Positions 12,036-23,087 of a DNA stretch of 64,000 bases are shown here, piece by piece. The DNA comes from Toxorhynchites rutilus septentrionalis (lineage: Eukaryota > Arthropoda > Insecta > Diptera > Culicidae), in NCBI RefSeq assembly GCF_029784135.1, contig NC_073746.1, positions 116,062,035 to 116,126,034 of the forward strand. The letters run 5' to 3'. Numbering within the stretch: position 1 is the first letter of the stretch; every line of letters begins with the position of its first letter. The notes beneath the pieces are model-generated. The model was not told the DNA's origin. It did no database searches and was given only the letters and a program-made list of their open reading frames with translations. A program made the position numbers and the translations under genes.

Positions 12036-12126
12036 TATTAAATGACCACCCTCAAAGTTTCACTGCAATATGAGATGGTGCACCCAAGTCTAGTTGGCTT
12101 GAAATTTGTCAAAATGATTTACTAAC

Positions 12127-12386
12127 CTTCAATCGAGGTCATCACCGTTGCCTCCGTATTGCAGCTGTCGACCATTGCCATATTCTGTATTCCCGAGTGT
12201 CTCACGTATCCCTTGGAATTGATGTGATTTTTCGGATTGGGATAATCGCTCGAGTTGCTACTATTGATGTAGTTGCAGTAGATGGGATTGTTGTTGATTT
12301 GATGGTGGTTATTATTGTTGTTGTGGTTGTTGTGTTTGTTCACATTGTGCGTAGAAAACGAAAGATTAACATATTTCAAACCCTGA
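12127..12386 (-). CDS. Pvr: Pvr exon 10, Asn/His-rich kinase insert
   Basis: The exon starts after ATGATCCGTAG in phase 2 and ends at GAAG/GTTAGT in phase 1, 86 codons. A low-complexity run of Asn and His fills the middle. Several tyrosines are in Y-x-N context (YVNL, YCNY, YINS, YPNP), the kind of site bound by Grb2-type SH2 domains when phosphorylated (known motif class). The peptide runs to VMTSIE. The catalytic HRD loop and DFG segment were not found further left in the window, so the rest of the gene is probably beyond the left edge. The acceptor has a weak pyrimidine tract. A CAG two bases downstream would break the frame, so the phase supports the chosen one. Confidence 0.8.
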
Positions 12387-12743
12387 CTACGGATCATACA
12401 CGGTCCCAAAGAATAAACAAAAGCCATCACCACAGTGGTTAGAGATAACATCACACAAACAACACCAGGAATTTCGCCGACACAACAGGATGTTAACACG
12501 CGGTAACACAATGGCGGTCCCAACGATCAGAATGAAAAAAAGAGATAGATTCAAGGCGAAGAGGTTAGGATGATTGGTATTGATCTAGATTAAGGGGTTC
12601 AGTGCATCCCAAAGAAAAATGAAGCTTCATGTTAAATGCTATTGATTAGTGTTATGCTGGATGTTAATAGACTTATTGAAAATTGTTATCACCGGGTTAG
12701 TAACATTCGTAAATCACATATTTTCGAGCATTCAAGTTCCTAC

Positions 12744-12912
12744 CTGTTGTACATATAGCCGGCCTTTGACCACCGCAACTGGTTCTTGTCAATAGTTGAA
12801 TCAATTTCGCCTGTGTCTGAATTAATTTGATCGATGAAGTATGGCCGATGTTTCAGCAAAAAGTTTTGCACATTTCCAAATCGACAGTATTCAACAATAA
12901 CCATCAGCTCTC
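12744..12912 (-). CDS. Pvr: Pvr exon 9, kinase hinge and start of kinase insert
   Basis: A 169 nt exon, phase 1 to phase 2, acceptor TTATTATTCTAG and donor AACAG/GTAGGA, after a 62 bp intron. It encodes ELMVIVEYCRFGNVQNFLLK, which is the kinase hinge and alpha-D region typical of split receptor tyrosine kinases (EYC-x-x-GN-x-x-x-x-L). The kinase insert then begins: an acidic, polar segment ending near SKAGYMYN. A YMYN tyrosine motif sits close to the exon end. Confidence 0.92.
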
Positions 12913-12974
12913 CTAGAATAATAAACAAATTTGAGAAAACCCCAAACCATATTGTGTTACGCATTTCTCCATAC

Positions 12975-14202
12975 TTTTAGCTATGTTCTTCGTAACCGCT
13001 CCCAGCAGATTGACCACATTCAGATGCTGACCCAAATGGACCATAATCTTAAGTTCGGAGATCAAAGCTCGCATCACTTCGTTGTCGGTTTGTTTCTTCA
13101 CCATCTTCACGGCAACCGTTGTTTCATCTTCGTTCACCATAATCCCACTGGCGGTAGCCTTCATAACCACTCCGAAAGCACCAGCTCCCAACTGTTTTCC
13201 CAGCTTCAGCTTCTCCTTGGGAAACTCGTATTCGCTTTTGTACGGCAGCAAATCGGCCTGTTCGTCCAGCGATATTTCCGGGTTCATCTGGTCCAGATTA
13301 CCCTCCTCGAAGTTTGCCAAGCCAGCCTCTTTCATCGCTTTCACCTCCTTCTTTTTCTTGTAGTAGAACAACGAGATCATAATGACGGCAATGATCAGAA
13401 TAATCAGCAGCGAAAGCACTAGATAAATCCAGGTCCTCCGAATGGCCACAGTCTTCACCCGTAGGCTCCACATCTTCTCCGTCTGACCCACTTTATTACG
13501 GGCACGGCACGAATATTCCCCCGAATCTTCTTCTCTCAAAAACTGGAAGAACACTGTTGTCTCATTAATCAGCAGAAGTCTCGTTTCATTCTCGAAATCC
13601 ATTGGAGCGTCATCCTTCAACCACTCCACCGTTGGTTTCGGCATTCCGTCTACGCTGCATTGAAACTGATTGGTTTCACCCATTCCAAGTTGTAGATCCA
13701 CCGTTGCTGTTCCCTCCAAAATTCGCGGTAAAACTGGTTCATGAACAACCAGTCTGATCTCCTTGCTTTCGACTTGATCCGTGCTCACCACATTCGCCTG
13801 ACAACGGATCTCGCCTTCGTTTTCCTCACTGGCAGTCTCGATTACGAGTCGCCTCCGATAGGCGTACGTCTCGTACCAATCTTGGAATGAAATTCCCTTG
13901 TCAGCGTCCTCGATCAGTTCTTCATTGTCTTTGAAGAACGTTATTTGCTTGGTATAGTTATAAACCGAGGCAGCACACACGATCTCTACTCGATCACCGT
14001 AGGTGACTTCCCCTTTGGGTGACTCCTGTGCGATCATTACCGGCTCGTCAAGGTCGCTGATGAGCAGGTCGGCTTTCGCAAAATCTCGACCCTCGCTGTT
14101 TTCCGCGATGCAGCCCACGTATCCGGCGGTTTCGGCCTGGAAGCTGTACTGCTCCACGGTGATGACCTCCTGGTTTCTGCCAGTTCCGTGCAGACGAAAA
14201 CC
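12975..14202 (-). CDS. Pvr: Pvr exon 8, Ig5-Ig7, membrane helix, kinase N-lobe
   Basis: The largest exon: 409 codons plus one base, phase 0 to 1, acceptor CATCATTGCAG, donor AAAA/GTATGG. Within it, residues 1-50 close Ig5, about 51-154 form Ig6 (cysteines in EIVCAAS and EIRCQAN) and about 155-250 form Ig7 (QFQCSVD, WLKDD, DSGEYSCRARN). A single transmembrane helix spans about 258-280 and is followed by a basic stop-transfer KKKK. The tyrosine kinase N-lobe starts near 331. The glycine loop GAGAFG is at 339-344, the ATP-binding lysine is K366 in VAVK, and the helix-C glutamate is E383 in ISELK. All N-lobe catalytic residues are present. The order Ig-TM-kinase identifies a class III/V receptor tyrosine kinase, in insects the PVF receptor, acting at the plasma membrane. 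Confidence 0.97.
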
Positions 14203-15060
14203 CTGCAATGATGGACGCAAAAGTTGTTACGTGATGAATCATTTTATGACAACTAGAAAGAAATCAACTTAATCAATAAATCGACTACCTTCACCTAGCG
14301 ACTAGCGAAACGCCCAACAAACACTTGTAGCATCTACCGAACAGGACGGACAACACAGGGAATCTGCTATGTGAGGTGTTATAGTTTGGTACAGGGGTCT
14401 CATTATCTAAAAGTCGAATCGTCACTCTAAAGTTGGTGCATTGAAGTCTCTGATTTTGTCGTTTCATATTTTTCTATTACATCCTTTATAATTTAAAATG
14501 GGGAGAATTCGGAGTGGTAGATAGGTGGTACCACTCCAAACAGACAAAATGAAAATTACTATTTTGAAAGATTCTATTCTCCGTTGCTCTGAAAAAAGGT
14601 TGAGTAGATTAGGATGGTAACAACGGAGCCAAGACGGAACCTGATGAAGAAGTCTAGGTTCTTTTGAACACGTTCAAAAGTAGAACTATTGCCATAGACA
14701 CAAGCCACCTAGACAAGAGACCTCCATAGACACCTAGTAAAAGCTGACCAAAGAGATAGAAAATATAGCATTCAGCCGGGAACGTTATGACGGGTGTTTT
14801 CTCAACTTCGCTTAACTTTTATTAATTTAGGGATCCTAATTTGATCGTAGAAGCATGTCTTCAGCCACTTGATTGCAATGAGATTTTTGAAGAAAATTGA
14901 GCTCTTTCGGCACTAGTCGTGCTGCGACTTTTCTCATGCTCTAAAACATCAACCAAAATTTTACCAACGGTCTCCTGAGCGATATTTAATCTAGCTCTCT
15001 TAAATTCAAATGACGATTTCCGAGCACCATTTCTTTTATAAGGTGTTTCAGATTAAACGC
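14203..15060. other. Intron sequence, no gene seen
   Basis: Start of the 20.4 kb Pvr intron, directly upstream (transcript sense) of exon 8. No coding frame, repeat end or RNA gene was recognised. Confidence 0.6.
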
Positions 15061-15135
15061 TCTCGCAACAAATTTTGATAACTTCTACAAAAGTGAACCG
15101 ATTTTTATTTTTAAAAAACCAAAATAAAGCTTATT

Positions 15136-15378
15136 TCAGGACATTTTCGATGTGACCACCTCTTTTTCGATAACCCGTTTTAAACAGTGAACAAAATTCT
15201 TCATACACAACTCTAACATTACGACTTCGATGCTGTTGAAAATCCGAGTTATTTCTTCTTTAAGTTCCTCCAAATTTTGTTGCTTATTAACATAGTAACG
15301 GTCTTTCACGTACCCCCAGAGGAAGTAATCGAAGACGAGAAATGTTGAAATTCTTACCATAAGAAGACAAAGTTTCAT
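15136..15378 (-). pseudogene. Mariner-like transposase C-terminal relic
   Basis: An 80-codon frame with FDYFLWGYVKDRYYVNKQQN and LEELKEEITRIF, the C-terminal block common in mariner-type transposases (D-x-FLWG-x-x-K). Upstream catalytic parts are absent. It is a truncated relic in the Pvr intron. Confidence 0.75.
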
Positions 15379-15924
15379 TAAGGTTTCGGTTGCTCGAGTA
15401 ATACGATTTCACTAAAAATACACGTTTTTGTAAATTGAATGAATATTATAGTGGAGGCCAGCTGTCTTGCTGGTTGACCCAAGAAGACCGAAAGATTGCT
15501 CTTGGTCTTGGTCTTCTTGTCAGAATGCTCCGAGTCGGGTTGTGCTTTGGATGTGGTTCTCCTGAAGCTCCTCACCCGATCTGCACCACAAACGAACCCA
15601 CCGCTTTAGATAGGTAGTAATTTCAATCTACCCCTAGCAACAAATAAAATAATACATTGTGTGCGTGTGATGCAAAAATATGCAAGCCCTCTTTACCAGA
15701 CGGCATGAAAACCAACGCTTTGTGTCATTTCATCGAGTTTCGCCACGGATTTGAAGTTGCGAACAAAATCGCACGTGATCGTTACGTAACAAAATTCAAT
15801 TTTTATCCCTAAAAATATATACGCGCCCCTATATGCTTCAGCAGCCAGATTCGATTTTGGGACCGAATGAGGTGTTTTTCCCTGAGCCAAGGTGATAAAA
15901 CACGTGTTGTAACGAGCTTAACGG

Positions 15925-16620
15925 TTGTCAGCAAGTAGACACCGAGTAATGCATCTCAAATATCGCGAATATCTACCGGAAAATGATTTTGTCATGGTTG
16001 CTAAACATAAGCTTATTCCATCTGTTTTCGCTGAATGCAAAATAAAGCTAGGTTACCTTGGTCGTGCTGAACCAGTTCAATGTAGTGGTCCAATATATGT
16101 TGCAGTTCGTTCAGGAAGACACTGTTCTTCTAACGCATTTTCTCGTGGGCTTGATATTCAAAGTATGTGGGAGCTACCTGTGCTCCCGTGGCCGAGTGGT
16201 TAGCGTCATAACTAACATGCCGGGTGTTCGGGTTCGATTCCCGTTCTGGTCGGGGGAATTTTTCGTCAAAGAAATTTCCTCCGACTTGCACTGTGATCAC
16301 GCGTATTCTAGAGCTTGCCACTCAGAATGCATTCAAGGCGTGTTATTTGGCATAGAAATCTCAACTAAGTACTAATAAAAAATGACGCAAGTAATACTAC
16401 GTTGAGACGGCGAAGTTCCTCTAGGAACGTTAGTGCCATTGAAGAAGAAGAAGAAGGGAGCTACCTAAATTCGATATTATTCGGTATCACGGAATAATCA
16501 AGCCAGTGATCATAATTAATTTGGATGGAGGACCAGATCAGAACTCTTGCTTTAAAACGGTCATAGATATTTTCGATTTATCATTTTAATCAATTGAATC
16601 TTGGTGCAATATTCGTTGCT
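15925..16620 (+). pseudogene. Relic open frame split by a Feilai SINE
   Basis: The frame before the SINE (GPIYVAVRSGRHCSS, SRGLDIQSMWELP) continues after it as KFDIIRYHGIIKPVIINLDG and GPDQN, so the SINE was inserted into an older coding sequence. The phrase KPV-I-x-x-DGGPD resembles a conserved block in uncharacterised transposon-like proteins of insects and cnidarians (from memory, not searched). The frame decays soon after. Function unknown; probably a transposon-derived protein. Confidence 0.5.
16180..16455 (+). mobile_element. Feilai-type tRNA-derived SINE, copy 1
   Basis: A SINE of 276 bp. The 5-prime part is tRNA-like, with an A box in GTGGCCGAGTGGTTAGC and a B box in GGTTCGATTCC, the RNA polymerase III internal promoter. 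The end is a GAA-rich tail. A perfect 11 bp target-site duplication GGGAGCTACCT flanks it (16169-16179, 16456-16466). Two more copies on the opposite strand are at 18321-18593 and 49178-49453. Confidence 0.93.
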
Positions 16621-16944
16621 ACAAATGCTTCAGGATGCAGTGCTTTAGGCTGAGTTGGACTTCGGATAGCTTCTCTTTCTGGGAGTTAGCAGCTTCAATA
16701 CTTCCTTATGATCATGAGAGAACTTACTTGGATGAAAAACTCAAAACAAGGACCCGAAACTGGAAACAAAACAAAATCCAAAATTCGCATTTTAGCGTTG
16801 CGTAATTTGTGTACCACGCAGGAGCAGGAGCAAGACTGTGTGATAAAAAAGTGATCTTTTTTTACGCTCTGGCCCGTGTGAATGAATTGTCATCGGGTGG
16901 AGCCTAAATCGCAATATTGACGTCGGACTACATCTTTTGATCCC

Positions 16945-17455
16945 ACGTTCATTCAACATATAATTACTGGCGACGAGACATGGGTGTACGAGTATAACAT
17001 GCAAACGAGTCGAAAATCATCAGCATAGACCGCTGTACACGTGTCGAAACCGAAAAAAACAACATCAAAGTCGATCGAAAATGAAGGTGATGCTGACTGT
17101 TTTCTTTGATATTCGTGGTGTTGTCCATACGGAACTCCTTCTGGAAGGTCAAATGGTCAATAAAAAGTATTACCTCGGCGTTATGAGGCGTTTAAGAGAG
17201 AAAATTCGTCGGAAACGATCAGATTTGTGGAAGGATAACACATGGATTTCGCACCACGCTAATGCACCAGCTCATCGATCCATCATTATGAACGAATTTT
17301 CGACCAAAAATGACGCGGATGAGATTGAACAAACACCGTACTCTCCAGATATGGCTCCGCGAAAAAGTGTATTGCACCGGAAGGAGCCTATTTTGAAGGC
17401 GATTACATGAATTTAGAAGATGAATAAAGCATTCTATTTCAAAACACAAATTCCC
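16945..17455 (+). pseudogene. Mariner transposase relic
   Basis: IITGDETWVYEYNMQTSRKS contains the first catalytic Asp (GDETW). A later frame (17081-17410) reads VFFDIRGVVHTELLLEGQMV and then WISHHANAPAHRS, where the second catalytic Asp of the usual HHDNAPAH is Ala. The C-terminus is shortened. The remnant of an end (ATTCCCGGAATTTT near 17450) resembles the mariner at 17537. Frameshifts and a TAG after RKSSA show it is dead. Confidence 0.85.
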
Positions 17456-17739
17456 GGAATTTTAGTGTTTTAAGAATGGTTCTAGCGAATATTATTCTTG
17501 TTTTTATTCTCCTGTGACGTTAGAATATGCATACTACCTTGATCAAAAAGTTCCCGGAATCACCACCGTGTGGCGCTCTCAGTCATCCGTTTTTATTTTT
17601 AATTTTTTTGTAGGTTGGCACATTCATTGTCAATGACATTCCATAAAATTTGTAGTGTGATAGTTTTACATTTCTAAAAGTTACGCTGTGTTGAGTACAT
17701 CTGCTATTGTGCGTACCTCGATTTTGTACAATTTGCAAA

Positions 17740-18320
17740 ATGGAAGTGAATTTGCAACAATCAGTTTGTATTAAATGTTGTGTCAAAAACGGTTTAGATG
17801 GTGCGACGACATTGCAAATGTTAGAAAAGTGTTTCGGCATCGATACTCTGGAAAAACAGTCGTTTATCAGTGGCACGAACTTTCTAAAAGTGGGCGAGAA
17901 TCCGTGAATGATGGTGAGAGAAGAGGTGTACCATTGACATCGAAAAGCGACGAATACATCAATAAAATCAAAGAAAGGATGTCCGTAGACCGCAAATTGA
18001 CCATAAGAGAAATAGCAGAGGAGTTGGACACTGCTTTTAGATCCGTTCAAGACATTTTGATTTATTATTTGGGTCTCAGACGTCTCGCTGCAAAGCTGGT
18101 GCCGAAAGAACTGAATTTCATGCAAAAAAGAGTCCGCATTGACATCGCAAAAGACATGATTTTCAAGGAGGCCGAATCTGATCCAACAATCATCAAGCGG
18201 ATCATTACTGGAGACGAAACGAGAATGGATAGACCGAATTAGCCGCGACTGAAAAAATCACGTCGATTTCAGTCAAAAAAGAAGACGATGCTCATAGTTT
18301 TCATGGATTACAAGGGTGTT
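17740..18320 (+). pseudogene. Mariner transposase N-terminal half (split)
   Basis: The frame from ATG 17740 (MEVNLQQSVCIKCCVKNG) and, after a frameshift, 17775-18242 has the two helix-turn-helix motifs of mariner transposases (SVDRKLTIREIAEELD) and the marker LVPKELNF. The first catalytic region is IIKRIITGDETRMDRPN followed by a stop. The usual WVYEY after GDET is replaced, so the core is damaged here as well as split. Confidence 0.88.
18308..18320 (+). repeat. Target-site copy 1, TTACAAGGGTGTT
   Basis: First of three copies of TACAAGGGTGTT (others at 21585-21596 and 27467-27478). The original site is one position in the mariner coding sequence. It was duplicated twice, once by the LINE and once by the SINE. 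Confidence 0.9.
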
Positions 18321-18593
18321 CTTCTTCTTAAATGGTACTAACGTTCCTAGAGGAACTTCGCCGTCTCAACGTAGTATTACTTGCGTTATTTTTATTACTA
18401 CTTAGTTGAGATTTCTATGCCAAATAACACGCCTTGAATGCATTCTGAGTGGCAAACTCTAGAAATACGCGTGACCACAGTGCAAGACGGAGGAAATTTC
18501 TTTGACGAAAAATTCCCCCAACCAGAACGGGAATCGAACCCGAACCCCCGGCATGTTAGGTTTGATGCTAACCACTCGGCCACGGGAGCACAA
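18321..18593 (-). mobile_element. Feilai-type SINE, copy 2
   Basis: On the minus strand the order is tRNA-like head (GCTCCCGTGGCCGAGTGG), body, then the GAA tail abutting the target copy at 18308-18320. The other flank AATTA is cut after its TA by the pogo-like element, and the target copy resumes at 21585. It was therefore inserted next to the LINE at the same site and then separated from its duplication. Confidence 0.92.
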
Positions 18594-19053
18594 TTAGGGT
18601 AACACGGGGTGAGTTGGTCATACGGGGTGATTTGGACCACCCCTTTATCTCAAAAAGTACGGCTCAACTTGGATTTTTTATAATGTCATCTCCTTTTATT
18701 CTTGAACCGTATATACTTAACGTAAAAAAACTTTGATAAAATTTAACAGGTAGAGGGAAACGGTAGAATGAACACATCAAGCACTTTGATTGTCAGAAAA
18801 TGTGAGTTTTTCGATCGTGGTATTAAGGTTTTTTTCCGCTGATTAAACAAACTTTTCGTGTATTGTGCAGTAAAGTTCTGTTCGCCTACAGAATAGGAAC
18901 ATTTTGATGCAGCGAAACTGTAAATTCGATAATAATAACGGAAATTAATCGCATTTTAATTTTCGCATGTTGTGTGGGGTGACATGGACACGTTTCTGTG
19001 GGGTGAATTGGTCCTACAGGTTTGAGGCTTTTCTTTGGTCTAATTGATTCCAG

Positions 19054-19290
19054 ATGTCGCAGAATTACAAAAAAAAGGATGGACAGACAACGTTGGAAGA
19101 GGAAGGAGCTCGAAAGAGCAACGCAGGTCATCAAGAACGGATTTTCTGCGACCAAGCATCGAAAGTGTTTGAAATTACTCGAACAACAGTGAAAAGATCC
19201 ATGCAGAATTCGAGATGGTCTCAATCCAATTTTTCTGGTTTGGGAGCTGGCCAAGACATCTGGTATCGATCCCAGAACACTGTTACTTAA
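19054..19290 (+). pseudogene. Pogo-type transposase N-terminal fragment
   Basis: A 78-codon frame. The start and the block ASKVFEITRTTVKRSM resemble the DNA-binding HTH_psq part of pogo-family transposases. The middle looks frameshifted, and no CENP-B HTH or DDE domain follows. The call rests on this short similarity plus the TA duplication of the host element. Confidence 0.55.
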
Positions 19291-19332
19291 TGTAACATTA
19301 TCCCAAAATACTTTACATAAACATAAGTATAT

Positions 19333-21370
19333 TTTGACGTAGAACTTCGTCTTTCATTAAGGGTGCCAAATCAGAAAACAGGTCACGTTTTTATGAAATA
19401 AAGTTAACGTTAATAACTATTTTTGCCGTGAACGGATTTTGGCGATTTACATACCAAAAGATTTGTTCAATATGCTATACATTACAATCCCATAGCCTGT
19501 ATATGCTGATGTGCTGATATGCTGATGAAAATTGGAAGCGTTACCATTTATTCATACATTTGTTCTGTCTATTTGTGGGCTTTCCCGAACAGAGTTTTCA
19601 ATAACGAGCAACTTATCGACGAGCAAAGAAGGGGAAACCGTAAGATGTAAAGTCTCCGTGAACAAAGGAAAAGAAGAAGAACGAAGGGGAATATTTGCCT
19701 AGAGTATAAACAGTTGATCTCACTGAGGCAAACTCCTTCTTAGTGAGTATACCGACTAGACAACATCCTTGCTGGGCGATCTGGATGGCGAGGGATCGAG
19801 TGTCTTTCTAAAGGCAATGGAGGCGGAGGAGTAATATGAGGAAAGAGTCGAATTTTCCAAGGGTCTTTTTGAACACTGAGACAAATGAACGTAAAATTTT
19901 AAAGTCTCTTTAATTCAACAAAGAAGATGAAGAAGAAGAAGGCAAACTTTCATTCTTCGTGAGGAAATCGACTGAACAACATCGTTGCTGGGCGAGCTGG
20001 ACAGCGAGGGTTCGAATGCCTCAAGGCAATGGGGGCGGAAGAGTAATTTGATGGATAAAAAAAGTTTTCCAAGGGCCTCATTGAAGGTTAAAAACGAATG
20101 AACTGAAGAAGTTTAAAGTCTCTCTAATTCAACAAGCAGGGAAAGAAGGCAAACTTTCAGTCTCGTTCTGTATTCAAAGCAATGAATATCGCTTGTTCTT
20201 CAATTCGGATTGAGCTATGGAGGCGACCAAATTACTCAATCGCTGATGTCTCTGGCATTGCAATCATTGCATCAAACTGACGCCATTGCATTGAGGTTCT
20301 AAGCTACCCAATTGTGTGGGGAATCATCAAGCTAGGCTATAGTTAGCTCACTAAGAAAATAAATGTTCTGGAATTTTTCAGTGATTTGGTTTCACATGAC
20401 GGTGGGAAAACTCTCTCCACAAAGGATGATAGCTAAGCTAATCTAGACTGGCAATGTCAACAGAAAGGGATTCTGTTGAGAAGAGCGCACAACGGAGATA
20501 AGTGTGTGTATATTTAATTGCTTATAACCATCGATATATGGATATTTGTGTGCGTACGTGTGTGCTTCATAACCCGTACGTGAAAATAGTGCATCTTCGC
20601 TACGCTGAAACCCCATTTGTATCTGCTCCCGTGTGAATAGGCCCTGTAACGATCACCTATTTTTCTATGCTATGATTGCCGATTGTTTTGTGTTGAAAAT
20701 TATGCAGTCGTAATGATAAATGAAAACAAGGAGGGAAGATAGCGGAAGGGAAATATTTACGCTAGGGTATTAGTAATCAATCTTTGCTGAGGCAAATATT
20801 CAGCCTTTTTCCAAGCAGTTAACATTGTAACACATTGATGACAGAAACCTTGAACTGACGCTATGGTGAAGCAGGTGTTAAGGTTGTGCACCAAAAAATT
20901 ATTTCTGGAATACCAAGTTATACAATAAGTTATAATGGGTTCGCGTGCCAGTCGCAAAACTGCTTTCAACTAGGATTGCATTCGCGCTAATCTTGATAAT
21001 AACGAAGCAGTGCTACTCTTTACGAGGTTGTTGAAATTAACAGATAGTTTATTTCGTTTATTTAGTCACCAAGAAAGTAAATGTCTTTCTGGAATTTTGT
21101 ATGTGATTTGGTTTCGCTTGGCAGTAGCAAAACTTTCTCCACTAAGGATGACAGCTGCGCTTATCTCGTGCATTTCGTGTTCTGCGAACACAAAATGTAT
21201 TATCAAATAATTATCGTCAAATGATTCTACAATAAAAAAACATTTGAGGGCGACCAAACTGGTTATTTCAAAATTTTCGTAGCATTATAAAATAATATCC
21301 GCAGTTATAAACAAGCAACTTAAATTAAACTACAGCGTAGTTCTACGTCAACAATGCGGTCGTGTCTTGA
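19333..21370 (+). repeat. GACGTAG family repeat, copy 3
   Basis: The left end is TTGACGTAGAACTTCGTCTT (19334) and the right end GTAGTTCTACGTCAACAATG then CGGTCGTGTCTTG. It contains an internal near-duplication: AACAACATC-TTGCTGGGCGA-CTGGA-GCGAGGG with AAGTCTCT-TAATTCAACAA recurs at about 19758-19922 and 19978-20135. A related piece (AAGTTTAAAGCCTCTTTAAT) is also at about 27958-27978. No protein is recognised. Confidence 0.55.
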
Positions 21371-21842
21371 ACATAACCTCCTATATTTTTTTTTCGATGA
21401 AACACACACTGGAATATTTTATGATATATTTGGTAGATTGAAGCTTTATATAATGATTAAACGTTATTGATTGAGAGAAAACAAGTGTAGCTCAGTGTTC
21501 AATGTGCCATTTGTTGTTTAGACCGCATTGGTTTGGAAATATTAGGCGATATGCTTAGGGGGTCCAAATTCCCCCCTTTTACCCTACAAGGGTGTTTTTT
21601 TATTAATCCGTTTATTTTTCCACGCTCAGTTACATAAGTTTAATGGAGCCAAACTCTTAACTATATTTCAACACATTCACATTCACATTCACATTCTCAT
21701 TCACACTGACACTTCACACTCAATTCTTAAAACTATCCTTACATCTAATATGTATTTACAATTTAACTTCTTCTAATGTTAGTAGGAAGGGAACCGATAG
21801 CTCGCGAAGGACGAAAAGGAGGGGAAAAGGATGTATGAACAA

Positions 21843-23087
21843 TCACACACGAAGATCGATAGCTTTAAGGAAAACATATATTTGGGACATGTAATCAAGG
21901 TCTAACCGAGCCAACACATCTCTCACCGTCACATTGGGCTGCTTTCCTCCAGCTCGAAGGGAGTTTTCTAAATTCGATCTGGCGACAAGATACAACTCGC
22001 ACGACCAAACAACGTGTTCGATGTCGTGGTAACCATGGCCACAACCGCAGAGATTGCTGTCGGCAAGATTAAAACGAAAAAGCAGCGCGTCTAACGAACA
22101 GTGATTGGACATGAGTCGGGAGAAGGTGCGAATAAAGTCCCGACTCAAGTCCAGACTTTTGAACCACGGATTGAGGCTAACCTTAGGGATAATTGAGTGG
22201 AGCCACCGGCCCAATTCATCTTCGTTCCATTTGCGTTGCCAGTTAACGATGGTATTTTTACGAACTAAAGAATAAAATTCATTGAAGGCGATTTGACGCT
22301 GATAATTTTCGCCTTCAATTGCACCTACCTTTGCTAATGAGTCAGCCCTCTCATTACCCGGAATTGAGCAATGTGAAGGGACCCAGATAAAGGTAATGAC
22401 ATAACAGCGTCTGGATAAAGCACTCAAAATTTCTCGTATTCTCTCAAGGAAGTACGGCGAGTGCTTTTCCGGTCTCACTGAACGGATAGCTTCGACAGAG
22501 CTAAGACTATCCGTTACAATGTAATAGTGTTCAACAGGTCGTGAGGCGACGCTGTCCAGCGCCCAGTGTATTGCTGCCAATTCAGCAATATACACTGAGC
22601 AAGGATACTGAAGACTGTGTGAGGTGCTAAAAAAATTGTTGAACACTCCGAATCCTGTGGTCTCATTCATAGAGGACCCATCAGTAAAGTACATATTATC
22701 ACAATTGACACGCCCATACTTTGCTTCGAAAATCGTAGGAACGATCCCCGATCGATGATAATCTGGAATTCCATGGATATCCTGCTTCATGGACAGATCA
22801 AAATGTACAGAGGAATTGATGTAGTCAGGAAAACAAGCACAGTTGGGAATATACGAAGAAGGATCAACCTGCATGGAGACGAATTCATGATATGAACTCA
22901 TGAATCCGGAGTGAAAATTTAGCTCGATCAGCTGCTCAAAATTTCCGATCACCAATGGGTTCATGACCTTACACCGGATGAAGAACCGAAGAGATAATAA
23001 ATTGAAGCGATCTTTTAGTGGGAGTAGGCCTGCCAAAACCTCGAGACTCATGGTATGCGTTGACATCCCAACGCGATACGGAGACAA
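21843..23087 (-). pseudogene. LINE ORF2, RNase H domain and C-terminus
   Basis: Has MYFTDGSSMNETTGFGVF (Asp), AELAAIHWALDSVAS (Glu), YYIVTDSLSSVEA (Asp) and WVPSHCSIPGNERADSLAKV, the full set of RNase H motifs. A cysteine/histidine tail follows (CGCGHGYHDIEHVVWSC), as in many non-LTR elements. The frame is open through this part, to a stop near 21843. Confidence 0.9.

Larger units (their letters stand above)
18597..21584 (+). mobile_element. Pogo-like DNA element
   Basis: Inverted ends GGGTAACACGGGGTGAGTTG and (reading inward from 21584) GGGTAAAAGGGGGGAATTTG, flanked by TA at 18595-18596 and 21585-21586. A plus-strand frame at 19054-19290 begins MSQNYKKKDGQTTLEEEGAR and has FEITRTTVKRS, matching the Psq-type helix-turn-helix at the start of pogo/Tigger transposases. 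The catalytic part is missing. A GACGTAG repeat (about 19333-21370) is inserted inside. Confidence 0.65.

Noticed and set aside
1..12120. Search for the kinase C-lobe (HRD and DFG exons) of Pvr left of exon 10
   Set aside because: No such motif was found on the minus strand; the region is filled by transposons. The exons probably lie beyond the left edge.
12122..12523. Full 133-codon frame starting with MGPPLCYRVLTSCC as a separate protein
   Set aside because: The part before 12386 is better explained as intron; the part after it joins exon 9 in phase and continues the kinase insert.
12931..13422. 163-codon plus-strand frame opposite Pvr exon 8
   Set aside because: It is a shadow of the kinase and membrane-helix coding sequence on the other strand.
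16190..16252. Functional tRNA gene
   Set aside because: It has A and B boxes, but is the head of a 276 bp SINE with a GAA tail and target duplication; two further copies have the same body.
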